A DNA stretch of 64,000 bases from Elymus sibiricus (taxonomy: Eukaryota > Streptophyta > Magnoliopsida > Poales > Poaceae): assembly GCA_039707655.1 (NCBI GenBank), contig CM077665.1, positions 135,737,148 to 135,801,147 on the forward strand, written 5' to 3'. A model generated the notes under the pieces. It did not search any database. It was not told the DNA's origin and worked only from the letters and a program-made list of their open reading frames with translations. Shown in pieces: positions 10,473-22,667 of this stretch. The translations under genes and the position numbers were made by a program. Within the stretch, counting starts at the first letter, position 1, and each line of letters opens with the position of its first letter.

Positions 10473-12123
10473 ATGCCTTCTCGACCTCCCCATCAGGTTG
10501 TTCATTTGACGAGGTGCATTGATGTGCCTGGTCACACGGCAATGTTGGTCCATATGATGATGGAGGTAGGATACCGCTGGTACCCAGAGTACACAGTGGA
10601 GGAGCAGTATCGTGATTTTAACCAGAGTCGGTACCTTTGTACTGTTAGGATCTACCCATCATACCCTGAAGCTGCTGAGCCTCTTCACTTGTCATATGGG
10701 GCAGGTGTCACCATAGATATGGCACTGCAGGACGCGGTCTACTCTATGATGATGTTTCTCCGAGCTAATCACGGACAGCTGTAGAACACGGAGTTCTGCT
10801 ATGTTCCAACTTCTCTTCCATGCGAGGAGGGCTATTTGAGTGAAGCCTAGTATGATCATTCGCATGAGGATCCTAGGCTTCAGGTCACTGCACAGGTTTT
10901 AGAGGCTAGAGATCGTGGCACACGTGCCCTTCGCATGGAGCTTTATGCTACATGCGCACGTCTTAGGACAGCTCTGACGCAGCTGGCACCAGTCATTTAG
11001 ACTGGGTATGGAGATATGGACATGTTATGCCCGCTTTGGACTCATCTGCCTGCTCGTGTGGACTGGCCTGATGTTGGAGGCATTGTTGCACCTTGTGGAC
11101 CTCTGCCGCTGCTAGCCAGGGGACCTAGGCCACATCCGTGCCCTTATGGACCCCAGGGACCTCAAGCTAACGCATTTCCGGATCCGCAGGTTCAGCTCCC
11201 AGGTCATGGGGGTAATCTCTACGAGATGTTCTATGGAGATGTGTGAGTTCGCATGTAGATGTTAGCGGTATTGTAGCAGTTGTATCTGCCACAGTCCTGT
11301 GTGTGTTGTGGGGTATGACTGAGGTGTGTACCAGTTCCGGAGGTGTAGATAGATAATGTATAGGAAGCTTGGAATGCCACCGATGAGTTGTATTATCAGC
11401 ACCGTAGTTTGAACTTCAGCATGAGCTTGTACTAAACTGTAATATGGTGTGTATGAACAATGGTATATGTATATGGCAGTTGTTGTTACCATGTTGTTCA
11501 GATGATCTTCTCTGTTTTCCATGTCTATCCAGTACATTCCATGTTGACTAAACATGGGTTTTGTTTTCAGGATGGTGTCCACTAGAAACAACCCCGCTCC
11601 TGCTTATGAGCAGGGCGAGGGCAGTCAAGCAAGATAAGAGAATCTGCCTCACCTGCCATCTTTGGCGGAGGTGATGCTTGAGGTGGAGCGAAACAAGAGA
11701 GAGACCAATCGTCCGCTCGAGCGCATCGAGCAGAACACTGCATGCCCTCCGCGTAATGATGGGGTATCTCTGAATGACTTTGTCAAGCTGTACCCGCCAA
11801 AGTTCCATCATTCCGTCGATCCCCTCGACGCGGATGATTGGCTTTCCAGTATGACCCGCAAGCTACGCTCTCTAAATGTAGCCGAGGCGGACAAGGTCAA
11901 TTTTGCTGCGTACTTCCTTGTGGGCCCCGCCAATCAGTGGTGGGAAAATTATGAAGCTATGTGCCGTACGGGCCCAACAACCACCTGGATTGACTTCTGC
12001 AGTGCCTTCCACACTCACCATATCCCGGAGGGTCTTATGGACCGCAAGAGGGAAGAATTTTGTGCCTTCACCCAGGGCAAGCTGTCTGTGGACGCCTATA
12101 GCCGCGATTTTGGAAATCTTGCC
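10473..12123 (+). pseudogene. Leader protein and gag N-terminal half of element A, with apparent intron
   Basis: The first segment (10473-11242) begins MPSRPPHQVV and contains a region with GYRWYPEYTVEEQY. I recognise it only as an accessory ORF placed before gag in Triticeae gypsy elements; its function is unknown. TAG stops break it at about 10782, 10837 and 10998. A likely intron follows, with donor GTGAGT at 11243 and acceptor TTTTCAG ending at 11570. Joining the two sides keeps the frame into the gag ATG at 11572. The gag part has a TAA at 11635, then an open stretch with a typical gag domain (DDWLSSM, NQWWENYE). It is cut at 12123 by the solo LTR. Pseudogene status is clear; the intron is inferred. 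Confidence 0.7.
11243..11570 (+). other. Probable intron between leader ORF and gag
   Basis: GT..AG boundaries and T-rich sequence before the acceptor (TTTTGTTTTCAG). The exons on both sides join in phase: the codon split GT/G is followed by the gag ATG. The sequence inside is not coding. Confidence 0.5.
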
Positions 12124-13716
12124 TGACGTGGCTTGAAACTGTGTCGGTATTTCCCCAAAGAGGAAGGGATGATGCAACACAGCGACGGCAAGTATTTCCC
12201 TCAGTTATGAAACCAAGGTATCAACCCGTATTGGAATATCAAGCACCTACGTAAACAGCCCCTGCACACAAATAACAAATACTTGCAACCACGACGCGTA
12301 AGAGAGGTTGTCAATATCTCAACGGTAAAAGATAGATATTTTTGTATGAGATTTGATTAATGGATCTTGCAATAACACAAAATAAAATAAATAAAGATAA
12401 AGGACAACAAGGTATTTTTGGGTTTTTGGATTTATAGATCTGAAAATAAAAGTTGCAAAAAGGTAGATCAAACACGGCAAAAAGAAAGATCGGAAAGCAA
12501 TATGATAAAAGTAGACCCGGGGGCCGTAGGTTTCACTAGTGGCTTCTCTCATGAGTATAGCGCACGGTGGGTGAAATTACTGTTGGGCAATTGATAGAAG
12601 ATCGAATAGTCATGACGAAATCCAAGACAATGATCAATATATAGGCATCACGTCCAAGATTAGTAGACCGACTTCTGCCTGCATCTACTACTATTACTCC
12701 ACACATCGACCGCTATCCAGCATGCATCTAGTGTATTAAGTTCTTGGAGAAACAAAGTAATGCAATAAGAACGATGACATGATGTAGACAAGATCTATTC
12801 ATGTAGGAATAGACCCCATCTTGTTATCCTTAATGGCAATGATACATGCGTGTCTTGCTGCCCCTTCTGTCACTGGGAAAGAACACCGCAAGATCGAACC
12901 CATCACAAAGCACCTCTTCCCATGGCAAGAAAAATCGATCTAGTTGGCCTAACTAACCAAAGATTCGAAGAAGAAATACGAGGCTATAAGTAATCATGCA
13001 AATAAGAGATCAAAGAAGACTCAAATCATATTCATGGATAGAAATTGATCATGAACTCAAAATTCATCAGATCCCAATAAACACACCGCAAAAGTCACTA
13101 CATCATATGGATCTCCAAGAGACCATTGTATTGAGAATCAAAAAGAGAGAAGAAGCCATCTAGCTACTGCCTACGGACCCGTAGGTCTATGGTGGACTAC
13201 TCACACCTCATAGGAGAGGCACCTATGATGAAGATGAACCCCTCCGTAATGGTTTCTAGATTGGATCTCGTAGTTCTGGAACTTGCGGCGGCTGGAATTG
13301 TGTTTCGTCGACTCCCCTAGGGTTGTCTGAATATTTGGGAATTTATAGGGTGAATAGTCAGTTGAGGGGGCTCCCGAGGAGGGCACACCCCACTAGGCCG
13401 CACCAGGGGCCTCTGGCACGCCCTGGTGGGGTGTGGCCAGCCTGGGCCCACTCTCTGGTGGTTGGTTGGCCCATCTTGGGTCTTCTGGTCCAGAAAAAAT
13501 CTCCAAAAATTTCCGTGACGTTTGGGCTCCGTTTGGTATTGATTTTATGCGAAGTAAATAAAACAAGCAAAAACAACAACTGGCACTTTGGCACTATGTC
13601 AATAGGTAGTCCCAAAAAATGATATAAAGTTGCTATAAAATGATTGTAAAACATTCAAGATTGATACATAATAGCATGGAACAATAAGAAATTATAGATA
13701 CGTTGGAGACATATCA
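12124..13716 (-). mobile_element. Solo LTR of the F1/F2 group, inserted in gag of A
   Basis: A single 1593-bp LTR, reading TGATATGTCTCC..GCCACGTCA on the minus strand and similar to the LTRs of F1 and F2. A perfect 5-bp TSD, TTGCC, flanks it at 12119-12123 and 13717-13721. No internal sequence is left, so the parent element was lost by recombination between its two LTRs. A's gag reading frame continues from 12123 to 13722 if this block is removed. Confidence 0.92.
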
Positions 13717-13721
13717 TTGCC

Positions 13722-16700
13722 CGCTATGCCCCATAAGAGGTGTCAACTGGCGCCAAGAAGCAAGCAAGCTTCCGCAAGGGACTCAGCCCCGAGCTTCGTC
13801 GTGATCTGTGTCTGCATGAGTGCGCCAGTTTCCGGGCCCTTGTCAACAAGGCCGTCAATGCCGAGACTGGACAGACCGACTACGAGGCGACCAAGAAGCA
13901 CTCTCGTGAATTCAGCTCCTCATCCGGCTCAGGATCCTGTGGGTGCCCAACACTGCTCTGCCGTCCAGGTACACCGCGACGCCATCCTATGAGGCGCCTC
14001 ACCAAAATCAGACCAACCCTCCAGCCAGGACCTATGGTGGTCCTGCTGCCAATGCTGCTCCGCGGTCTTCTACTATGATCTGCTACAAGTGTGGAGAGCC
14101 AAGACACTACTCCCGCGAGTGCTTGCAGAATAACGCCAAGTCTGCTGGACGTGGAAAGCCGGGCAAGGTGTATTATGTGAATCCAACTCCTACTACTCGT
14201 GGACGAGTGAAAAATGTCACTCTTCATGAAGCCCATGATGATCCCAACGTTGTGCTTGGTACGCTCCTTGTCAATGGTCATGCAGCATCTGTTTTTTCTG
14301 ATACTGGAACATCTCATTCATTCATCTCCACAAGTTATGCACAATTGCATAACATGTCATTTTGTGATATGCCCACTCCATTAGTAGTTCAGACTCCTGG
14401 ATCGTAATGGAAAACTTCTAGAGTGAGCCATGAAAATGAAATTCTCATGGATAGGTTAGTCTTCCTAGCTTCTCTTATAGCGCTTAATTCTTCGGACATC
14501 GACATCATCTTGGGTATGGACTGGATGTCAGCTCATTATGCCAAGATTGATACTCATACTAGGAATGTCCAGCTTACACATCCATTGAGTGAGATAGTTA
14601 ATGTCTCAACTCGAGTGGCTAAGCGCCAACTCTATTCCCTGAATGCTAGCCCTCTTCCAGAACTTGAAGATATTCTCGTAGTCTGTGACTTCCCGGATGT
14701 CTTTCCAGAAAAACTGCCAGGTATTCCACCTGACAGGGATGTAGTGTTTGTCATAGACCTCATTCCAGGGACTGTCCCAATAGCCAGAATACCCTATAAG
14801 ATGGCACCCTTAGAACTAGCCGAGCTAAAGAAACAACTCGATGAGGCTTTGAAAAAGGGATTCATCCGCTCTAGTTCTTCTCCTTGGGCTTGCCCAGTCC
14901 CCTTTGTTAAGAAGAAGGATGGAACGGACTGGATGGTTGTAGATTATTGACCAGTGAACCTGGTCACCATAAAGAACAAGTATCCGCTCCCCAGGATCAA
15001 CGACTTGTATGATCATCTCACTGGATCCTCAGTCTTCTCCAAGATGGATTTGAGGTTGGGATACCTTCAAATCAAGATGAGGAACGGGGACATTCCAAAA
15101 ACGGCCTTTGTTACTTGTGTATGGCCAATACGAGTACACCGTTATGTCCTTCGGTTTAACCAATGCCCCAACCACCTTCTCTCTCTTGATGAACTCTATC
15201 TTCATGGAGTATCTTGACAAATTTGTCATGGTCTATCTCGACGATATTCTCATATACTCGAAGAACATGGAAGATCATGTCGATCATCTAAGGCTGGTAT
15301 TGACGAAACTTCGAGAGCATCGCCTGTATGCCAAATTCTCCAAGTGTGAATTTTGGTTACCAGAAGTGACCTATCTAGGCCATGTAATCTCTGGCAAGGA
15401 TATTGCTGTCAATCCCGAGTGAGTTCAGGCCGTCCTTGATTGGACTCAACCTGAATCGGTTAAGCAAGTTCGGAGTTTCCTTGGCCTAGCGAGCTACTGT
15501 CATCGCTTTGTCAAGAATTTCTCCAAGTTTGCAAAGCCTCTAACCGAACTCCTCAAGAAAGATAAAAAGTTCGAGTGGACTCCACAATGTGAGCATAGTT
15601 TTCAGGAACTGAAAAGACGCCTGACATCTGCTCCCGTATTGGTGCCACCAGATTTCTCTAAGGACTTTGTTATCTATTGCGATGCCTTGCGACAAGGATT
15701 AGGTTGCATTCTCATGCAAGATCATCATGTTATTGCATATGCATCTCGACAGTTGCGACCACATGAGGATAATTATCCAACACATGGTCTTGAGCTTGCA
15801 GCTGTAGTCCACACACTTAAGACATGGCGACATTACCTTCTCGGTAATCGTTGCGTGATATACACTGACCACCAAAGTCTGAAATACATATTCACCCAAC
15901 GAGATTTGAATCTCAGGCAAAGATTTTCGGTCGAGTTGATCACAAATTACGACTTAGGGATAACTTACACCCCGGGGAAAGCCAATGTCATGGCTGATGC
16001 ACTAAGTCGTAAGTCTTATTGTAACAACCTGATGTTATAACAAGGTCAACCACTTCTCTATGAGGAATTTCGGAAGCTAAACCTTCACATCGTTCCTCAA
16101 GGATCCCTTTCCACCTTGGCGGCGAAACCTACTCTTAGGGATCAAATCATAGCTATTCAGAGGTATGACAATGGTATATCTCGGACCAAGGAAAACATTG
16201 CTAGCGGAAACGCTAAAGATTTATCCAAGGATGATCAGGGTGTTGTGTTCTTCCAGAACCGTTTGGTGGTTCCTACGAGCAAACATCTTCGACAGTTGAT
16301 CCTTAAGGAGGCTCATGATTCTCCTCTCACGATTCATCCTAGTAGTATCAAAATGTATCAGGACCTACGCCAGAGGTTCTGGTGGACCAGAATGAAGAGA
16401 GAAATTGCTTAGTTCGTTGCTAACTGCAACGTCTGTCGTCACATTAAAGCAGAACATCAAAGGCCCGCTAGCACCCATCAACCCTTAGCAATTGCTGAAT
16501 GGAAATGGGACAAAGTCGGTATGGATTTCATCACTGGGTTTCCCAGGACCAAAAGAGGGACTAATGCTATCTTCATGGTCATTGACCACCTTTCCAAAGT
16601 GGCTCATTTCCTTCCTGTTCAGGAGAGTGTAACTGCTAGCCAGCTAGCGAATCTATATCTTTCTCGAATAGTGTCTCTTCATGAAGTTCCTTTGGAGATC

Positions 16701-17612
16701 AACTCAGACCGTGGAAGTATCTTCACTTCCCGATTCTGGGAAAGCTTCCAAAATGCTATGGGGACTCATCTCTCTTTTAGTATTGCTTTCCATCCGCAGT
16801 CAAGTGGTCAAGTAGAGCGAGTCAATCAAATCCTGGAAGACATGCTCAGAGCTTGTGTTATCTCTTTCGGCATGGATTGGGAGAAGTGCCTTCCATTTGC
16901 CGAATTTGCTTATAACAATAGTTATCAATCAAGCTTGGGCAAAGCCCCTTTTGAAGTTCTCTATGGATGAAGGTGTCGAACACCTCTTAACGAAACCAGA
17001 GAGAGGCAACTCTTTGGCCCGGATATGATCCAGGATGCAGAGGAGCAAGTTCGCATTATTCGTGAAAAGCTGAAAATAGCCCAATCTCGTCAAAAGAGCC
17101 AATATGATCACCATCATAAGGTTGTATCCTTTGAAGTTGAAGAGAAGGCTTACCTTTGGGTTACGCCTTTGAAGGGTACCCAATGATTCGGTATCAAGCG
17201 CAAGTTGGCTCCTCGTTACATTGGTCCTTTTCACATTCTTGCTAAACGAGGAGAGGTTGCATACCAATTGGAACTTCCACCGCATATTGCCAAGGTTCAT
17301 GATGTCTTCCACATCTCGCAACTCAGGCGTTGCTTCTCGGACCATGTCTGTGAGGCAAACCACGAAATGCTTGATCTCCAAGATAACCTTACATATCGAG
17401 AGTACCCTGTTCGTATCCTCGATCAAGCTGAGCGTACCACTCGACGTCGAAACATCAAGTTTCTCAAGGTTCAGTGGTCACATCACTCTGAGCAGGAAGC
17501 CACATGGGAAAGGGAGGACCGCCTTCGACTAGAGTACCCCGCACTCTTCCCGACGACCCCTAAATCTCGGGACGAGATTCTTTTGAATGGGGGTGAGTTC
17601 TCACATCCCTAG
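13722..17612 (+). pseudogene. Gag C-terminus and pol polyprotein of element A (protease, RT, RNase H, integrase, chromodomain)
   Basis: This continues gag after the solo LTR. The zinc knuckle CYKCGEPRHYSREC (CCHC) is at 14081-14122. The protease has FSDTGTSHSF, with its DTG at 14300-14308. The RT has VKKKDG and the catalytic YLDD at 15234-15245. RNase H follows from about 15665, then an integrase with a CNVC zinc half-site near 16426 and the core residues MDF, NSDRGS and GQVERVNQ. A chromodomain-like C-terminus (WEREDRL) ends at 17612. It is dead: in-frame stops at about 13734, 14405, 14948, 15420, 16038, 16410, 16968 and 17184, and frameshifts near 13930 and 15105. The chromodomain suggests that the family targets methylated or heterochromatic DNA. 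Confidence 0.9.
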
Positions 17613-17929
17613 TTTACCTCTTGTGCTTGAGCTAGCTAGAGTGGTGCATCATGTTTAAATTTCATTAAACTTTAAATGGGGATTAACAAAAACCCTAGCA
17701 CCTCACTTGATCACACCAATTCCAATAAATATGATCTGCAATGAACCCAAAATGGCCATAAAAAATGTTCACCATGTCTGGAAAATGTTGGAAACAACAT
17801 ATGAGAGGTGAATTATATTTTCACAACAATTTTGGCATTTAAAAAAAACATTAAAGTTGCTAAAAATGACAATTAAAGCATTCTAAATATTTTAGTTGTT
17901 TCAAAAATGCTGAATCTGTTTATGGGACT
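17594..17929 (+). repeat. 3' LTR of element A, first part
   Basis: The purine-rich AATGGGGG at 17586-17593 precedes TGAGTTCTC, the likely LTR start, so the end of pol overlaps the LTR by about 19 bp. It is interrupted at 17929 by element B and resumes at 26307. The exact start is inferred because the 5' LTR start is outside the window. Confidence 0.6.
17925..17929. repeat. Left target-site duplication of element B
   Basis: GGACT, identical to 26302-26306 on the other side of B. Confidence 0.9.
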
Positions 17930-18815
17930 TGTCGGAATCGGGGCTCCGCAAACCCAAGAAAGTTCAAACATGGGGACGTGACCGAAATCCCTACCAGCTC
18001 AAACCCTCAAGTTCGTCACCCCAGGCCAGTCCCCGATGAATCTGTCGGAGTGGAGGAAAAAGATGGACAACGGGATTTACCTAGGTTCGGGCCACCTTGC
18101 GGTATAAAACCTTACTCCTGCTTTGTGGTGGATTGGCCTCACGAGGAGGCTATGGATGAACTAGTACATGGGTCGAACTGCCTTGCGGGAGTTCTGTGGT
18201 GGTCAGGATCCGATCCCTCTCCACGGTGGAGACCTATTCCTATTTATAGAGGCCTTGGTCCTCTTCCCTTATCGCTTAGGCGGGAAGGGATCCCACAACG
18301 GCCAATTTTGAAAGGAGACAAGAAGTACACCATATCCTGGCTAAAGGTTGTCTTTGCCTGCAAAGCTTCTGGGCACGATGTAGAGGAGGGGTTCGATGCT
18401 GACATCCACCCCGCCGCGCCGTTGGACTGGATCTCGTAGTACGGTGGTGGAAACCTTTGGGGGATCCCTTGGGGACCCACGCGCGTCCCTGCCTTCTTAG
18501 CACAGAAAAGGAAACTGTCCTCTCCTGCGCATACTGGCGCGCTCCTATCGCTCCTTTGTTCTTGGTCGTCATAGCTCACATCAGGATAGCCTCGTGAGGC
18601 TAGCGCTTGCATAGGAATCTCCGCTCCTCAGGAGGAAGCCTGAGGAGGCCGCTCCCCTTGAGGTCTGGGCGTTGTTCTCCTTGCGAGTCTGGGGCTCTCG
18701 CGAGAGTCCTGTCTTGAGGTGGTCCGTTGTTAGGCTGCACCGGGCTGCCATGGTGGGCCTCACGCTATGCCACAGGCAGGCAGGTCTGGGTACCACCAAT
18801 CCCGGAACGCCGACA
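17930..18815 (-). repeat. 3' LTR of element B
   Basis: 886 bp, the same length as the other LTR. It contains the reversed TATA box TATTTATAG at 18241-18249. Confidence 0.9.
18241..18249 (-). promoter_or_regulatory. TATA box in the B 3' LTR
   Basis: It reads CTATAAATA on the minus strand, identical to the motif in the C LTRs. The other B LTR has it at 25727-25735. Confidence 0.6.
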
Positions 18816-19130
18816 ATAGCCGCCGGGCCCAAGGCGCGCTAACCCTTGCCTCGAGGCGAAGCAGCGGGCGAGGGTAAAACGCCTTGGGTCCTCAATAGCC
18901 TGTGTGCCAGCGCTTGGCGCGTGGCGCACGATGGGGGACTGGGGCCCCTGTCTTCACGCTTCCTTGGCAACCACCCAGGCTGGTTAAAGCCCGGCGCTCG
19001 CTGGGGTGCCATTATTGCTTCTTCTTCCTGACGCCTTGCTTCTTTGCCCAGATCCCCTTTTGCCATCACGAAAACTCTCCTCCAGATCTTGACTTGCTTG
19101 CCGCTTCCTCCTTGCTTGTGGGTTCCTCCC
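18816..19130. other. Spacer between the B 3' LTR and the antisense gene
   Basis: Just inside the LTR, the minus strand reads GGGCCCGGCGGCTAT, the likely polypurine tract. The rest is GC-rich and probably the promoter and 5' leader of the antisense gene. I see no reliable ORF. Confidence 0.4.
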
Positions 19131-19830
19131 ATGGCGCCTGCCGGAAAGTCCAAGCCTGAGGCCCAGACCTCGGCCTCAATAGCGCCCGCACAGGCGCTCG
19201 CAGCGTCCGTCATAGTCAAGGCGGGGGACCTTGCTCCGACGCTCCCATTGACGGCGGAGGCCTCCAACGAGCATGGGGAGACCCTAATCTGGTGCGCCTC
19301 CACCGAGTGGCGCACACTGGCGAAGACAGTCTACCCCTTCTTCCTCCACAGTGTCTTCTGCGGGCTTGTCCCACCGTTTTCGGCGTTCTTCTGCGCCATA
19401 CTCGAGCACTACCGGATCCAAGCTCTCCTTCGTCAGCCCAACTCCATCCTGCTCCTGTCGGTCTTCGCTTTTTACTGCGAGGCCTTCGTGGGCGTGAGGC
19501 CCTCGGTGGCCCTCTTCCGCCACTACTTCAGCCTGCGGCTTCATGGCAGCACGCAGCGGTCAATGTGCATCTCCTTCGTCACGGTCCAGAGCGGGAACGT
19601 GCTCCTGAAGGCCGGGAAGAAGGTAGAAGGCTTCAGGCACCACTGGGTCTTCATGGACGTCAAGGGCACTGACTCGCGCCTGGAGGCCCCAGAGAAGCTG
19701 CCCGAGAAGATTTAGGCGTGGGGCTCCACGAAGCTGTAACACCCTGTTACGGCTGGCGGGATATAGACTGCCCCACAGACCAACACTAGTCTTTCCTGCG
19801 CACTTTGTCCTTACCCGTGCGCACCCGGGA

Positions 19831-19896
19831 GCAACTTCCCGGTCGGTCACCCATCCTAGAATCGCTCCAAGCCAAGCACGCTTAACTTTGGAGTTC
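19831..19896 (-). other. 5S rRNA-derived segment in the left Cassandra LTR
   Basis: Read on the minus strand it contains AACTCCAAAGTTAAGCGTGC and TAGGATGGGTGACC, which correspond to the middle and 3' part of plant 5S rRNA, including the internal promoter region. It is a retrotransposon-borne derivative, not a 5S gene. Confidence 0.85.
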
Positions 19897-20158
19897 TTTT
19901 CGAGTGGGCTCCCGGAAAAGAAGGAATTCCTTGTTGATATGAGTAGTCTATCATTCCTATTAAGGCAGGCTCTCACATACACCCCCACTCAAAGGAACCG
20001 ACGTCCTCGTCGGCCCATTAGGAACGTTCCCTCTTGGCACACATATGCGCGTCTAGTCCGGCACATGTGCCATGCCGTGTGCCACAACGGGCCACACGCG
20101 CCATGCGCCACAAGCCCGTGCACCTGACCCGCGCATGCCCATCTAACCGCAAGGGTCG

Positions 20159-20170
20159 GCTCTGATACCA
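20159..20170 (-). other. Primer-binding site of the Cassandra element
   Basis: GCTCTGATACCA on the + strand is TGGTATCAGAGC on the minus strand, an exact initiator tRNA-Met complement. It shows the element is in minus orientation. Confidence 0.9.
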
Positions 20171-20270
20171 ATTGTAACACCCTGTTATGCCTGGCGGGAT
20201 CTAGAGTGGACCCACAGACCAACACTAGTCTTTCCTGCGCACTTTGTCCTCACTCGTGCGCACCCGGGAG

Positions 20271-20337
20271 CAACTTCCCGGTCGGTCACCCATCCTAGAA
20301 TCGCTCCAAGCCAAGCACGCTTAACTTTGGAGTTCTT
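20271..20337 (-). other. 5S rRNA-derived segment in the right Cassandra LTR
   Basis: The same 5S-like sequence as at 19831-19896, retained in the second LTR. Confidence 0.85.
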
Positions 20338-22667
20338 TTCGAGTGGGCTCCCGGAAAAGAAGGAATTCCTTGTTGATATGAGTAGTCTATCATTCCTATT
20401 AAGGCAGGCTCTCACTCACCAACCCTCGCGCGACCCCCGTCTTGGAGTGGATCTCCTCGGATATGGAGGCCAAGAAACTGACCGGGGCCATGCTGGTGAA
20501 GGAGTTCTTGACGCAATGTCTTGCACCGCTTCAGGAGTACTCGAAGCCCATGTGGGAGTACGAGGGCTCGAGGGACAGCATCCGGCCCGCTCCGGTGACC
20601 TGACAAGCGAGGAATGGGACAGGGCCGTGAGCGTTCTGCTCGGTTCCGATCCCGGGGACCTCCCTGAGGCCTACGTCCCGCTGTATCACCATGACGACGG
20701 CCAAGCGTTGGCTGCCGCCATGCCCATCTTCAATGAATTGGGGCTCGAGCCGTCTGAGTGTCCCAATTTGCCGGTTTCAGTGTCCTCCGGCTACTCCAGC
20801 AGTGTGGCGGACTCGGAGGAGACCGCGGGGTCCCCTCCCTCGCGAAACGCGCTCCTCCGCAACCTTGAGGACGACGATGGTGACGAGCCCCCAGTTGCCG
20901 GTCTCCGAGGTTACGCCCGGGTCCTCAGGAGGCCGGACCGTGCTCCCCAGGCCGCCCGGACGCCAGGCCGAGCGACGCCCAAGGGGCGCGCTGCAGTACC
21001 TCCTTCGGAGCTCTCCCCTAGCCCAAGCAAGGCGGAGGCAACGCTGGCCGTGCATCTTCAGGGCGATTACATCGCTCTAGGGCCAGCGAAGGAGCGCCCC
21101 ATCTTCGCTTCGGGCGCCGTCAGAGCTGCGCCAAAGGGTAGTGGGGGTGCTCTGACCAACTTCGACGTGGGGGCGAAGAGGAAGTGGGTCGCCACAGAGG
21201 AGTAGGCAGTCTTCTTCGCCTTTGATTGCCGCAGGTCGCGCTTGTGCTCATTGTCTCTGTCTTCCCTGGCCAGGGTCGAGGTCGCGTCGAGGAAGAAAAA
21301 GGCAAGCGCTGGGCTGACGAAGCCCCCAGCCCTGGAGGCGATGTGTGGGGGCCCGGTCCCTGGGGACCCGAAGACCCGTGATATGGCACCCTTGATGCCA
21401 GAGGAGGGGCAGGCTCCCAGCCCCCTTGTGGTAGATTCTGCCTCCGTGGATGCCACGAGGCGTCCTCAAGAGGAAGCAATCCCCGCAAGCCAGGTGCCGC
21501 AGGGTCTCTTGCGCTCGCCGTGCCCCAAGGGAGGCTGGAGCCCCCAGCGCTGTCAACCAGCCATGTTACTGCTTCCGCAGTCACCGGTCCGACCGAGGCA
21601 CCGGCGGCACCTCATGCTCAAGTCCTCGTGGCCACGCCCAGTGGTTCCCAAACCAGGCCCGTGGTCTCAGGGGAAGCCTGCGCCGCGCTTCGTCAGATCC
21701 AGGCCGGTTACCAGAGTGCTGACCAGACCTTCGCGGGGGAGCGCTTGGGGCTTGTTTCCCGGTGGCTTCAGATGGAGGTGGCCGTCCTGCTGGCCTAGGG
21801 CCAGACCGAGGCCGCCAGCGCGGGGCTCAGGAAGGAGGTCACCGAGGCCAAGGCGGCCCTGGACGCGTCGCGGGCCGAGGCTGAGTCCGCTGCGAAGCGC
21901 TGCGACGAGGCAGAGGCCGCCCTGAAGGCCCTCCAGGAGGAGCATGCTGCGGAAGTGCAGCGCCTCTCGGAGCGGGAGGAGGACCTCAAGGCCCTCGAGG
22001 CGAAGCTTGCCGAACGCGGAGGCGTATTGTCGAGGGCGCCAAAGACCAGGCCAAGGAAGGCGAGCGCCTGGCCAAGCTGAAGATGGAGATGGATGAGGCT
22101 GAGGCGTCCCTCGCTCGGCGTGTCTTCGAGGCTTCGACCAAGCTGGATGCTCGGGAGGCGGCTCTAGCCGCCGCAGAAGAGAAGGCTATTTATGAGCGCA
22201 ATGCCTTCCCTTCCCTCGAGCTCAAGCTTCATGGCATGCTGCGCTCCCTCTGCAGGGGAGGATTCATGGAGCCCCTGGCGACTCCTGAGGAAGGATATGC
22301 GTGGCTCACGTCCAAGCTCTCCGAAGCACTTGTAGGTGTCGCTGCCAAGGTGAATGCTGTCTTCGAAGATGAGTGTCGCGACCTCCTCGTCACGGCTGCG
22401 ACGCGCGTCTTCAGCCAGCTCTATCTCCGCGAGCCCGGCTTCGACTTCGACGCGGTGCTCGCCCCCGCTGCCCTTGAGGCCCGCGCAGCCGCGGAGGCCG
22501 CCGTGGGGGGCGCCGTCCTCGCGTTGGTGGACATGTTCTCCTGCGTCTCCACCGCCAAGCTCCCGACGGTGAAGGCGAGCGGTGGTGATGATGGCGGTGA
22601 CACTGAGGATGAGTTCACCGTGGCCCTGACAGCTCCCGTCGACGGTGGTGGCGGTTCTTCCTCCTAG

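Larger units (their letters stand above)
19735..20416 (-). mobile_element. Cassandra-type TRIM retrotransposon with 5S rRNA-like LTRs
   Basis: Two direct repeats of about 243 bp (19735-19977 and 20173-20416) flank 195 bp of internal DNA without coding capacity. On the minus strand the LTRs run TGTGAGAGCC..GGTGTTACA. The 5' LTR is the right-hand copy and is followed, after two bases, by TGGTATCAGAGC, the initiator tRNA-Met PBS (20159-20170). Each LTR contains a 5S rRNA-like segment. A tiny size, a tRNA-Met PBS and 5S sequence in the LTR together define Cassandra. A clean TSD is not visible, since the right end has lost its terminal A. Confidence 0.85.
19131..22667 (+). pseudogene. Antisense accessory gene of element B (putative gypsy-type transposon domain plus coiled coil)
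   Basis: It runs opposite to B's own pol, in the 3' part of the element. The first exon (19131-19714) encodes about 195 residues with FFCAILEHYRIQ and FRHHWVFMDVKG. These match the plant domain called putative gypsy type transposon (Transposase_28, Pfam PF04195, from memory). TAG at 19713, the Cassandra insertion at 19735-20416 and a frameshift near 20595 break it. Downstream, an acidic/Ser-rich stretch is followed by a long Ala/Glu-rich coiled coil (about 21790-22650) with further frameshifts near 21530 and 22030. Similar antisense ORFs are known in grass gypsy elements such as maize Grande. Element D has a related gene in the same position. The molecular role is unknown. Confidence 0.75.

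Noticed and set aside
18839..19315. 158-aa minus-strand ORF at the 3' side of B
   Set aside because: Antisense to the recognised Transposase_28-type exon, with no domain of its own.
19831..20337. 5S rRNA genes
   Set aside because: Only partial 5S similarity, located in the LTRs of a TRIM element and in no tandem gene array.
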